Shown: positions 55,226 to 63,521 of the stretch, in pieces | Layout of the letters: each line of letters begins with the position of its first letter | How positions within the stretch are numbered: position 1 is the stretch's first letter | NCBI RefSeq assembly: GCF_029285175.1 | Contig: NZ_JABEDH010000002.1 | Span: 930,001-994,000 of the forward strand | DNA: 64,000 nt | Source: Sulfitobacter sp. M05 | GTDB lineage: Bacteria; Pseudomonadota; Alphaproteobacteria; Rhodobacterales; Rhodobacteraceae | Reading direction: 5' to 3' | Translations under genes and position numbers: made by a program | Notes under the pieces: generated by a model | Database searches by the model: none | Seen by the model: the letters and a program-made list of their open reading frames with translations, nothing else | Told to the model about the DNA's origin: nothing

Positions 55226-56103
55226 GCAAAATCACCCTACTTGATGGCGGCATGGGGCAGGAATTGGTTCACCGTGCAGGGGACCGCCCGACGCCGCTTT
55301 GGTCCACACAGGTGATGATCGAACACCCCGGTCTGGTCGGTGAAGTCCATCGTGATTTCGCCCGCGCCGGGGCAACGGTTGCGACCACCAATACCTATGC
55401 AATCCACCGTGATCGGCTGGTTGATGCAGGGATCGAGGCGCGCTTTGCCGAACTGCTGACACTGGCAATTGCCGAGGTGCGCAACAGTGGCGCGGCGCGT
55501 ATTGCCGGTGCCATTGGGCCAATTGCGGCGTCTTACCGTCCTGACCTGCATCCGGACATCGAAACCGGGGCCGCACTCTATGGCGAGATTGCTCGCATCA
55601 TCGGCCCGTCCTGTGACATGCTGATCTGTGAAACCGTGGTCTCTGTCACCCATGCCGAAAGCGTGCTGCGCGGTGCGGTGGAGGGGGGCAAACCGGTGTG
55701 GCTGGCGGTCAGTGTCGATGATCGTGACGGCAGCAAACTGCGCTCGGGCGAGCCCCTGTCTGCGGTTCTGCGTGCTGTCAAATCCGGGGCCGCAGCGGTG
55801 CTGGTCAATTGTTCGGCCCCCGAAGCGATCCCTGCGGCGCTGGACATTCTGGCACAGGCCGGCCTGCCCTTCGGGGCCTATGCAAACGGATTCGAACAGA
55901 TCACCGAAGGGTTTTTACAGGCCAAACCAACGGTCGATGCGCTGACCCGGCGCAGTGATTTCACCCCAGAAGCTTATGCCGATCACGCGATGGGCTGGGT
56001 TGATCAGGGGGCCACCATCATCGGGGGATGCTGTGAAGTTTCTCCGGCGCATATCGCTGAAATTGCCCGCCGTCTGACGGCTGCGGGACACACCATAATC
56101 TAG
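55222..56103 (+). CDS. Homocysteine S-methyltransferase family protein (betaine-type)
   Basis: A 293-residue zinc methyltransferase barrel. DGGMGQELVHRAGD and TTNTYAIHRDRL open it; zinc ligands are C197 (VNCSAPEA) and the C270/C271 pair (GGCCEVSPAHI). It transfers a methyl group to homocysteine; a donor such as glycine betaine would make it BHMT-like, with dimethylglycine as product. Placement between two DMGDH-like genes favours betaine or dimethylglycine chemistry. The donor is not provable from sequence. Confidence 0.87.
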   Translation: MSKITLLDGGMGQELVHRAGDRPTPLWSTQVMIEHPGLVGEVHRDFARAGATVATTNTYAIHRDRLVDAGIEARFAELLTLAIAEVRNSGAARIAGAIGPIAASYRPDLHPDIETGAALYGEIARIIGPSCDMLICETVVSVTHAESVLRGAVEGGKPVWLAVSVDDRDGSKLRSGEPLSAVLRAVKSGAAAVLVNCSAPEAIPAALDILAQAGLPFGAYANGFEQITEGFLQAKPTVDALTRRSDFTPEAYADHAMGWVDQGATIIGGCCEVSPAHIAEIARRLTAAGHTII

Positions 56104-56115
56104 AGGAAACCAAAG

Positions 56116-58560
56116 ATGTCCAACGTTCCGTCTCACGCCCGCGTCGTCATCATCGGTGGCGGCGTCATCGGGTGTTCTGTCGCCTATCACCTGACCAAGC
56201 TGGGCTGGAAAGATGTTGTGTTGCTTGAGCGCAAACAACTGACCTCGGGCACGACATGGCATGCCGCAGGTCTGATTGCCCAGCTGCGTGCGACGGCGAA
56301 CATGACCAAATTGGCCAAGTATTCCCAAGAACTCTATGGCAGCCTGGAAGCCGAAACAGGTGTCGCAACAGGGTTTAAACGCTGTGGTTCAATCACTGTC
56401 GCTCTGACCGAAGAGCGGCGCGAAGAAATCTATCGGCAGGCGGCCATGGCCCGTGCTTTTGGCGTTGATGTCGAAGAGATCAGCCCGCAGGAGGTGCTGG
56501 CGAAATACGAACACCTGAACATCGAAGGGGTGACCGGCGCGGTCTACCTCGACAAAGACGGGCAGGGTGATCCGGCCAATATCGCGCTGGCGCTGGCAAA
56601 GGGCGCGCGGCAGGGTGGGGCAAAGGTGATTGAACGCACAAAGGCCACCGGTGTCACCCGTGAGGGCCGCCGCATCACTGGCGTGGACTGGCAAAGCGGT
56701 GAGGAAAGCGGGCATATCACTTGTGACATGGTGGTAAACTGTGGCGGCATGTGGGGTCACGAGGTTGGCCGGATGTTGAACACCAACGTTCCGCTGCAAG
56801 CCTGTGAGCATTTTTATATCGTGACCGAGGCCATTGCGGGCCTGCAACAATTGCCGGTTCTGCGGGTGCCGGATGAATGCGCTTATTACAAGGAAGACGC
56901 CGGCAAGATGTTGCTCGGGGCGTTTGAACCTGTGTCAAAACCCTGGGCGTTGGACGGCATTCCGGCAGATTTCGAATTCGACCAATTGCCAGAAGATTTT
57001 GACCATTTCGAACCGATCCTTGAAAATGCCTGTGCCCGTATGCCGATGCTGGCCGAGGCGGGTATTCACACCTTCTTTAATGGCCCGGAAAGTTTTACCC
57101 CCGATGATGCCTACCACCTTGGCCTCGCGCCCGAGATGGATAACGTTTGGGTTGCTGCGGGGTTCAACTCTATCGGTATTCAATCCGCAGGGGGGGCAGG
57201 CATGGCACTGGCCCAATGGATGCAGGACGGCGAGAAACCCTTTGATCTGGGCGATGTGGACATTGGCCGTATGCAGCCGTTTCAGGGTAACAAAACCTAC
57301 CTCGCGGAACGCTCAAAGGAAACGCTGGGCCTGCTTTATGCCGACCACTTCCCCTACCGCCAAAAGGCCACGGCCCGCGGTATCCGGCGCACGCCGTTCC
57401 ATCACCACCTAAGCGAACGGGGGGCGGTGATGGGCGAGATTGCCGGCTGGGAGCGCGCCAACTGGTTCGCGCGGGACGGGCAGGAAAAGGAATACCGCTA
57501 CAGCTGGCAGCGCCAGAACTTCTTTGACAATGTCCGCGCCGAACATATGGCCGTGCGGGAAAACGTCGGCATGTATGATATGACCTCTTTTGGCAAAATT
57601 CGCGTCGAAGGGCCCGACGCCGAGGCTTTTCTGAACTATGTCGGCGGTGGCGACTATTCCGTGCCGGTGGGCAAAATCGTCTACACCCAGTTTCTGAACA
57701 CGCGCGGCGGGATCGAGGCGGATGTGACCGTGACCCGCCTGTCCGAGACTGCATATCTGGTGGTGACCCCTGCGGCCACGCGGCTGGCGGATCAGACATG
57801 GATGATGCGCCACAAGGGCAATTTCAACGTGGTTATCACCGATGTGACTGCCGGCGAGGGCGTGCTGGCGATTATGGGACCGCGTTCGCGCGACTTGTTG
57901 AACCGTGTTTCGCCCAATGACTTTTCCAACGCCACAAACCCTTTCGGCACGGCACACGAGATCGAGATCGGCATGGGGATCGCCCGTGCCCACCGTGTCA
58001 CCTATGTGGGGGAACTGGGTTGGGAAATTTACATATCGTCAGACATGTGCGGCCATGTTTTCGAAATGTTGTCAGAGGCCGGGCAGGATATGGATCTTAA
58101 ACTCTGCGGGATGCACATGATGGATACCTGTCGGATCGAAAAAGGCTTTCGCCATTTCGGCCATGACATCACCGCCGAGGATCACGTGATGGAAGCGGGG
58201 CTTGGCTTTGCGGTGAAAAAGGACAAGCCGAACTTCATTGGCCGCGAGGCTGTTCTTGAGAAACAAGAGACCGGCCTGAATGCCCGTATGGTTCAATTCA
58301 AACTCTCCGACCCCGCGCCATTGCTCTATCACAACGAACCGATTGTCAGAAACGGCGAGATCGTCGGGTATCTGTCATCGGGCGGCTATGGTCACGCGCT
58401 GGGTGGGGCCATGGGCCTTGGCTATGTCCCGTGCAAAGGGGAAACTGCGGCGGATGTGCTGGCCTCAAGCTATGAAATCGACGTCATGGGAACACGTTTC
58501 GCCGCCGAGGCGTCCCTGAAGCCGATGTATGATCCCAAATCCGAACGGGTGAAAGTGTAA
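56116..58560 (+). CDS. Dimethylglycine/sarcosine dehydrogenase-like flavoprotein 2
   Basis: An 814-residue paralogue of 52778..55225. FAD motif VIIGGGVIGCSVAYHLTKLGW, histidine H49 in SGTTWHAAGLIAQLR, and a C-terminal GcvT-type folate domain (LGWEIYISSDMCGHVFEML, HMMDTCRIEKGFRHFGHD). The two copies differ, so they may act on successive substrates (dimethylglycine then sarcosine). It is the last gene of the operon, 12 nt after the methyltransferase. Confidence 0.9.
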   Translation: MSNVPSHARVVIIGGGVIGCSVAYHLTKLGWKDVVLLERKQLTSGTTWHAAGLIAQLRATANMTKLAKYSQELYGSLEAETGVATGFKRCGSITVALTEERREEIYRQAAMARAFGVDVEEISPQEVLAKYEHLNIEGVTGAVYLDKDGQGDPANIALALAKGARQGGAKVIERTKATGVTREGRRITGVDWQSGEESGHITCDMVVNCGGMWGHEVGRMLNTNVPLQACEHFYIVTEAIAGLQQLPVLRVPDECAYYKEDAGKMLLGAFEPVSKPWALDGIPADFEFDQLPEDFDHFEPILENACARMPMLAEAGIHTFFNGPESFTPDDAYHLGLAPEMDNVWVAAGFNSIGIQSAGGAGMALAQWMQDGEKPFDLGDVDIGRMQPFQGNKTYLAERSKETLGLLYADHFPYRQKATARGIRRTPFHHHLSERGAVMGEIAGWERANWFARDGQEKEYRYSWQRQNFFDNVRAEHMAVRENVGMYDMTSFGKIRVEGPDAEAFLNYVGGGDYSVPVGKIVYTQFLNTRGGIEADVTVTRLSETAYLVVTPAATRLADQTWMMRHKGNFNVVITDVTAGEGVLAIMGPRSRDLLNRVSPNDFSNATNPFGTAHEIEIGMGIARAHRVTYVGELGWEIYISSDMCGHVFEMLSEAGQDMDLKLCGMHMMDTCRIEKGFRHFGHDITAEDHVMEAGLGFAVKKDKPNFIGREAVLEKQETGLNARMVQFKLSDPAPLLYHNEPIVRNGEIVGYLSSGGYGHALGGAMGLGYVPCKGETAADVLASSYEIDVMGTRFAAEASLKPMYDPKSERVKV

Positions 58561-58628
58561 CGGGTACAATCTAGCCCTTTCGGGGGACGCCGCTTTGACC
58601 TACCCCTTGGGAAAAAACGGAGTCCCCC

Positions 58629-59555
58629 ATGCGCAATCCAGACAGCCTGCCGCCCAAGGCCAACGAAGATACGCCCCAAGGGTTGGCCTTTGCTGTGACC
58701 GCTTATGTGTTGTGGGGGTTTCTGCCGCTCTACATGAAATTGCTGTCGCATGTTTCCCCGGCCGAGGTCGTGGTGCATCGCATTCTGTGGTCCCTGCCGG
58801 TGGCGGCGGGAGTGTTGATTGTTCTACGCCGCACCGACGCTTTGCGCGAGGCGCTGCGCACGCCGCGGATGCTGATCATGGCCTGTGTCACCGCAGCCCT
58901 GATATCGGTCAACTGGGGTATCTACGTTTATGCCATTGCATCGGGCAACGCGCTGGCCGCCTCGTTGGGGTATTACATTAACCCGCTGTTCAGCGTGTTT
59001 TTGGCGGCGGTTTTCCTGGGCGAACGGCCCAGCCGCGCACAGATGGCTGCAATCGTCCTCGCCGCGCTTGCGGTCCTTGTGATTGCCATCGAAGCGGGGC
59101 AGGTGCCATGGGTTGCACTGGCGCTGACAATCTCATGGGGGTTTTATGCCCTCGCCAAGAAAAGCCTGCCGATCGGGCCGAACCAGGGGTTTCTGCTTGA
59201 GGTGCTGATCCTGCTGTTCCCCGCGTTTGGCTATTTTGGCTATCTGACGGCCACCGGCCAATCGCACTTTTCGCTCGATTTTGACCGTGACACCCTGCTG
59301 TTGATCGGCTGTGGCCTCGTCACCGCTGTGCCGCTGATGATCTATGCCAATGGTGCAAAACTGCTGCGCTTGTCGACCATCGGGGTGTTGCAATACATCG
59401 CCCCGACGATGATTTTTCTGGTTGCGGTCTTTGTCTTTGATGAGCCCTTTGGCACCGCCCGCATGATCGCATTCCCGATGATTTGGCTGGCTCTGGTGAT
59501 CTATTCAACCTCCATGTTGCGCCAGATGCGCAAACCCAAGGCCGCAAACAGCTGA
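58629..59555 (+). CDS. rarD: RarD-type EamA transporter
   Basis: A 308-residue membrane protein with about ten helices, of the EamA drug/metabolite superfamily. The RarD landmarks are TAYVLWGFLPLYMKLL, VVVHRILWSLP, NWGIYVYAIASGNALAASLGYYINPLF and GVLQYIAPTMIFLVAVFVFDEP. The substrate is unknown. It is followed by a palindromic repeat and converges with the NTF2-like gene. Confidence 0.93.
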   Translation: MRNPDSLPPKANEDTPQGLAFAVTAYVLWGFLPLYMKLLSHVSPAEVVVHRILWSLPVAAGVLIVLRRTDALREALRTPRMLIMACVTAALISVNWGIYVYAIASGNALAASLGYYINPLFSVFLAAVFLGERPSRAQMAAIVLAALAVLVIAIEAGQVPWVALALTISWGFYALAKKSLPIGPNQGFLLEVLILLFPAFGYFGYLTATGQSHFSLDFDRDTLLLIGCGLVTAVPLMIYANGAKLLRLSTIGVLQYIAPTMIFLVAVFVFDEPFGTARMIAFPMIWLALVIYSTSMLRQMRKPKAANS

Positions 59556-59604
59556 GCTTTCAGCGCCTTAGGGATGCTCTGTAGATCAGGCTTTGTTACG
59601 CTGC

Positions 59605-59711
59605 CTAATAGCGTTTCAAGCAAAACCTGTATCGCTTGTGCGTGGCCTCTCGCTTTCGTCGAATGCGAAAGGCAATGCGTAATGTTTCATGTTAAACACG
59701 ATGAGCTTTAG
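59605..59711 (-). repeat. Palindromic intergenic repeat, copy F
   Basis: About 107 bp. Minus-strand core ATTCGACGAAAGCGAGAGGC and arms AGCTCATCGTGTTTAACATG / CAGGTTTTGCTTGAAACGCT match the family with more mismatches. The outer CTTTAG (59706-59711) contains the TAA stop of the NTF2-like gene (59708-59710 on plus). It is the most diverged copy. A 10-mer at 59573-59582 just before it also occurs at 31643. Confidence 0.62.
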
Positions 59712-60118
59712 GACAGCGCCTCACGGAATTTAATGAAACGGGCATCGGTTTTGACACGCTCGTTCATCGCCGCACGAAGCGCACCGATGGTCTTATAAGG
59801 CCGCATCACAACTTCAAACTCTTGCATCTCGCCAGCGTCGTTCAGTGTGATCAGATCAACGCCCACGCAATCAAGCCCTTCAACCTTGCATTGGAATTCC
59901 AATGCCCAGTCATTGCCGGTACCCATGACGCGCCGGTATTCGAAATCGGTGAATACCTCGTTCACATGGCCCAAAACGGCGGCGACTGCCTCGCGGCCTG
60001 TCCATGTTGCCCAATAGGTCGGCGGGCTGAACCGGATGTCGGCGGCCATCAACTCGGGAACACCGTCATGCTGGTTTGCAAGGACAAGATCGTGGAATTT
60101 CTGGATGGTCGGGTGCAT
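59708..60118 (-). CDS. NTF2-like / SnoaL-type protein
   Basis: A 136-residue single-domain protein of the NTF2/SnoaL-like fold. The N-terminal helix and strand are MHPTIQKFHDLVLANQHDGVPELMAADIRFSPP-like; WTGREAVAAVLGHVNEVFTDFEYRRVMG and GVDLITLNDAGEMQEFEVVMRPYKTIGAL are the conserved strands. Such folds serve as enzymes or small-molecule binders; no catalytic residue can be named. It stands alone. The TAA stop belongs to the adjacent palindromic repeat. Confidence 0.82.
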   Translation of the reverse strand: MHPTIQKFHDLVLANQHDGVPELMAADIRFSPPTYWATWTGREAVAAVLGHVNEVFTDFEYRRVMGTGNDWALEFQCKVEGLDCVGVDLITLNDAGEMQEFEVVMRPYKTIGALRAAMNERVKTDARFIKFREALS

Positions 60119-60195
60119 GTCAGTCTCCTAAATTTGCATCAAGACTTGCATGCGATGGGTTGTAATCCCACCCTACATCTGGAAGCAGAGGCGCT

Positions 60196-60843
60196 ATGGA
60201 CGCAACGTATTCACCACCTCAGGACCCGCTGGTCATTCTCCATGAAGATGCAGAGGTCCTGCTGGTCGACAAACCCGCCGGCCTGCTCAGCGTGCCGGGC
60301 AAGGGCGCACATCTGGCTGACTGCCTGATCAGCCGGGTTCAGGCCGCCTTCCCGCAGGCACTGCTGGTGCATCGGTTGGACCGCGATACGTCCGGGGTGA
60401 TGATCTTTGCCATGACGCCCTATGCGCAGCGCCATCTCGGCCTTCAATTTGAAAAACGCATGACGCGCAAAACCTATGTGGCGCGGGTCTGGGGCGTGCC
60501 GCAGGAAAAATCCGGCGAGATTGATTTGCCGTTGATCGTGGACTGGCCCAACCGCCCGTTACAAATGGTCTGTCATGAAACCGGCAAACCAGCACAAACT
60601 GAATGGAAACGGATCAAAGATGACGGCGTGACCGCGCGCATTCGCCTGCATCCTAAAACGGGGCGCAGCCATCAACTACGGGTGCATATGTTGGCCCTTG
60701 GACACCCAATTCTGGGGGACCCGTTTTATGCAACGGGACCCGCGTTGGATTTCCCCCGGCTGATGCTGCATTCCGAAGAGTTGCGGTTTAACCATCCCCA
60801 AGGCGGGCGTTCCGTGAAAATCCGGGCCAAGGCACCTTTTTGA
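60196..60843 (+). CDS. RluA-family pseudouridine synthase
   Basis: A 215-residue pseudouridine synthase. The catalytic aspartate motif is LLVHRLDRDTSGVMIFAM, followed by KRMTRKTYVARVWG, and GRSHQLRVHMLALGHPILGDPFY. There is no S4 domain. RluA-like enzymes modify 23S rRNA or tRNA; position not readable. The gene stands alone; the region after it contains a 182-bp inverted-repeat structure. Confidence 0.92.
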   Translation: MDATYSPPQDPLVILHEDAEVLLVDKPAGLLSVPGKGAHLADCLISRVQAAFPQALLVHRLDRDTSGVMIFAMTPYAQRHLGLQFEKRMTRKTYVARVWGVPQEKSGEIDLPLIVDWPNRPLQMVCHETGKPAQTEWKRIKDDGVTARIRLHPKTGRSHQLRVHMLALGHPILGDPFYATGPALDFPRLMLHSEELRFNHPQGGRSVKIRAKAPF

Positions 60844-60853
60844 GCGCTCGGAT

Positions 60854-61035
60854 TTGAGTTTAAAAGCAAGATGAAGGGGGGGAGTCACCCTGCCCCGAGC
60901 TTATACGCACGAGGACAGGGCTTCACCTTGCACGCGGGATCGCTCTCCAGCTATCCGCGTGGATCAACCTTTGCCAATAATGGTAAAGAAATGATGAAGC
61001 GCGACCGCTCCCCTTCATCTTGCCTATAAACTCAA
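60854..61035. repeat. 182-bp inverted-repeat-bounded region, unknown
   Basis: The ends pair over about 30 nt: TTGAGTTTA (60854-60862) with TAAACTCAA (61027-61035) and GCAAGATGAAGGGG (60866-60879) with CCCCTTCATCTTGC (61010-61023). Inside, CACGCGG and CCGCGTG form a further hairpin. There is no ORF. It could be another MITE-like element or a structured RNA with a long closing stem. No motif tells the two apart. Confidence 0.55.
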
Positions 61036-61071
61036 TTCCGCCCGTTCTACATTTGCCATCGCTGGGCATGC

Positions 61072-61097
61072 AAAAGGGCCGCCCGAAAGCAGCCCTT
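61072..61097 (-). terminator. Terminator after aldehyde dehydrogenase gene
   Basis: On the minus strand AAGGGCTGC / GCGGCCCTT forms a 9-bp stem (one T-G pair), loop TTTCGG, followed by TTTTGC. It lies 24 nt past the stop of the aldehyde dehydrogenase gene. Confidence 0.75.
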
Positions 61098-61120
61098 CTT
61101 ACATTAACACATAGTAAATG

Positions 61121-62548
61121 TTACTCTGCTGCCCAACCGGACACGGCTTTGACTTCAAGGAACTCTTCCAGACCAAAGACACCGCCTTCGCGGCCATTAC
61201 CGGACTGCTTATAGCCACCAAAGGGTGAACCCTGCGCAAAACCGACACCGTTTGTTTCGACCATACCGGAGCGCAAGCGGCGGGCAACGCGGCGGCGCAG
61301 CTCGTCGTCTTGGGTCTGGATATAGTTGGTCAGCCCGTATGGCGTGTCATTGGCAATTGCGATGGCTTCTTCTTCGGTTTCGAACGGGATGATCGACAAG
61401 ACCGGACCAAAGATCTCTTCTTGGGCGACGGTCATGTCGTTGGTCACATCGGCAAAAACTGTCGGTTTGACGAAATAGCCGCGGTTCAAACCGTCCGGAC
61501 GGCCCAAGCCACCGGCGACGAGCCGTGCTTCGGCCATGCCTGTTTCGATCAGGCCCTGAATTTTGTTGAATTGGACCTCGGACACAACCGGACCGATATG
61601 TTTGCCTTCTTCTGAGGCGGGGCCGACATGGGTGTTCTTGGCCACATCCGCCGCCATTTCAACCGCTTCATTATAGCGGGATTTATGCACCAGCATCCGG
61701 GTCGGAGCGTTGCACGACTGGCCGGAGTTGCGGAAACAGCGGATTGCGCCGGCCTTGGCCGCTTTGGCATCGGCATCCTCAAAGATGATGTTCGCGCCTT
61801 TTCCGCCCAGCTCAAGCGACACGCGCTTGAGCGTATCAGCCGCAGCTTTGGAGATCGCGATGCCGGCGCGGGTCGAGCCGGTAAAGCTGACCATGTCCAC
61901 ATCTGGGTGGGAAGACAGTTGCGAACCAACACCGGGCCCGTCACCGTGCAGCATGTTGAACACGCCAGCGGGAAAGCCTGCTTCGTGCATGAACTCCGCA
62001 AACAGGTGGCCGGAGAGTGGCGAAACTTCGGAAGGTTTCAGGATCACGGTACAGCCCGTTGCAATGGCCGGGATCGCCTTGAGGATGATCTGGTTCATCG
62101 GCCAGTTCCATGGCGTGATCAGGGCACAGACACCAATCGGCTCAAGCAGTGTTTTCTCGGTGGCGGTAAAATCTTTCTCGAAAGAGAAATCCTTGAATGC
62201 CTTGAGGAAGCCGCCGATATGCCAGCTGCCTGCGCCAACCTGCTGGGCACGGCTCAGATCAATCGGGGCACCCATTTCCAACGACATGGCCTGTGCCATC
62301 TCTTCCTGACGTGCATCATAGATGCCGGCCAGTTTTTCCAACAGCGCCATGCGCTCTTCGCGCGAAGTCTGCGACCAGCTGTCAAATGCGGTGCGGGCCG
62401 CAGCAACGGCCGCGTCGGTATCGGCTTTGTCACCCAGAGAAATCACCGCACATTGTTCTTCGGTGGACGGGTCGGTCACGGCAAAATCATTTGCCTTGGC
62501 GGGGGAAACCCATGCGCCATTGATATAGAAATCACGTTTTTCCAACAT
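61121..62548 (-). CDS. NAD(P)-dependent aldehyde dehydrogenase
   Basis: A 475-residue ALDH. The NAD-fold lysine and general-base Glu are in SLELGGKGANI (E246), and the catalytic cysteine in FRNSGQSCNAPTRM (C279). PWNWPMNQI and EEIFGPVLSIIPF complete the family set. Substrate specificity is not visible. It lies divergent from the peroxiredoxin gene, with a 154-nt gap. It has its own terminator. Confidence 0.93.
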   Translation of the reverse strand: MLEKRDFYINGAWVSPAKANDFAVTDPSTEEQCAVISLGDKADTDAAVAAARTAFDSWSQTSREERMALLEKLAGIYDARQEEMAQAMSLEMGAPIDLSRAQQVGAGSWHIGGFLKAFKDFSFEKDFTATEKTLLEPIGVCALITPWNWPMNQIILKAIPAIATGCTVILKPSEVSPLSGHLFAEFMHEAGFPAGVFNMLHGDGPGVGSQLSSHPDVDMVSFTGSTRAGIAISKAAADTLKRVSLELGGKGANIIFEDADAKAAKAGAIRCFRNSGQSCNAPTRMLVHKSRYNEAVEMAADVAKNTHVGPASEEGKHIGPVVSEVQFNKIQGLIETGMAEARLVAGGLGRPDGLNRGYFVKPTVFADVTNDMTVAQEEIFGPVLSIIPFETEEEAIAIANDTPYGLTNYIQTQDDELRRRVARRLRSGMVETNGVGFAQGSPFGGYKQSGNGREGGVFGLEEFLEVKAVSGWAAE

Positions 62549-62702
62549 GGTGGAACTCCTCTTGAAGATGGGGCACCCCTTGCGGGCTGTGCCGGTTTCC
62601 GCGCCACTGTGTCACCCCGCCGCAGCCGCCGCAAGGGGCTGGTTTGCGAAGGATAAATCACTACATAGGGACAGGATATTCACATTCCCACAGGAGGAAA
62701 CC

Positions 62703-63356
62703 ATGGGCTTGCGCATCAACGACACAATTCCGGATTTGACGGTAGAAACGGATAAGGGCACGATTTCGCTGCACGACTTTGTAGGCGACAGCTGGGCCAT
62801 TCTGTTCTCGCACCCCAAAGATTTCACACCGGTTTGCACAACCGAATTCGGTGCCGTTGCGCAACTGGCGGATGAATGGGAAAAGCGCGGCACCAAGGTG
62901 ATCGGCGTAAGTGTTGACGGAGTCGAGGATCACAAAAAATGGAAAGGCGACATCGAGCACGTCGCAGGGGCCACGGCCGGTTTCCCGATCATCGCCGATA
63001 CCGGTCTTGAGGTCTCCAAAGCTTTCGACATGTTGCCCGCTGAGGCCTATATGCCGGATGGCCGCACACCTGCGGACAGCGCAACCGTGCGTTCCGTGTT
63101 CATCATCGGCCCTGACAAACAGCTGAAGCTGTCGATGACCTATCCCATGACTGTCGGGCGCAATTTTGCTGAGGTTCTGCGGGCGCTGGACGGTTTGCAG
63201 ATGTCCACCAACAACGGTGTGGCGACGCCTGCGAATTGGAATGTCGGCGAGGATGTGATCATTCCACCAAGCGTTTCGGATGCAGACGCCAAGGCGAAAT
63301 TCGGTGAGTTCGAGACCGTCTTGCCCTATCTGCGCAAAACCAAAGCGCCCAACTAA
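62703..63356 (+). CDS. 1-Cys peroxiredoxin (Prx6 type)
   Basis: A 217-residue peroxidase with one cysteine, C45 in FSHPKDFTPVCTTEFG, the peroxidatic Cys motif PxxxTxxC. No resolving cysteine is present anywhere in the protein. GVSVDGVEDHKKW and the C-terminal TANNG-like WNVGEDVIIPPSVSDADAK are typical of the Prx6 branch. The ATG 62703 follows a strong AGGAGG; the upstream frame is not coding. Divergent from the aldehyde dehydrogenase gene. The TAA stop is the beginning of a palindromic repeat. Confidence 0.93.
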   Translation: MGLRINDTIPDLTVETDKGTISLHDFVGDSWAILFSHPKDFTPVCTTEFGAVAQLADEWEKRGTKVIGVSVDGVEDHKKWKGDIEHVAGATAGFPIIADTGLEVSKAFDMLPAEAYMPDGRTPADSATVRSVFIIGPDKQLKLSMTYPMTVGRNFAEVLRALDGLQMSTNNGVATPANWNVGEDVIIPPSVSDADAKAKFGEFETVLPYLRKTKAPN

Positions 63357-63456
63357 ACCATCCGGCCTTTAACCTGAGCCATCATGTATCGCTTTTCGCG
63401 TTCGACCAAAGGGAGAGGCAGCGAAAGTGATTCATGTTTAAGGCGGGGCGCTTTAA
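63353..63456 (+). repeat. Palindromic intergenic repeat, copy G
   Basis: 104 bp. CTAAACCATCCGGCCTTTAA, then CCTGAGCCATCATGTATCGC opens it; the core TTCGACCAAAGGGAGAGGC and AGCGAAAGTG follow; the right arm TTCATGTTTAAGGCGGGGCG closes with CTTTAA. The first TAA is the stop of the peroxiredoxin gene. It has one of the clearest matches to the family consensus, and its arms can form a long hairpin. Confidence 0.82.
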
Positions 63457-63521
63457 TTGTTGAAAACGTCGCGTCCCGGTCAATGGCCTGGGCGCGGCCT
63501 CTTCTGTCTTGGGGCGTGAGC

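Noticed and set aside
60880-60905. Resemblance to the start of an FMN riboswitch (minus strand GGGGCAGGGTGACTC)
   Set aside because: The rest of the FMN consensus is missing and the downstream gene on that strand is not a riboflavin gene.
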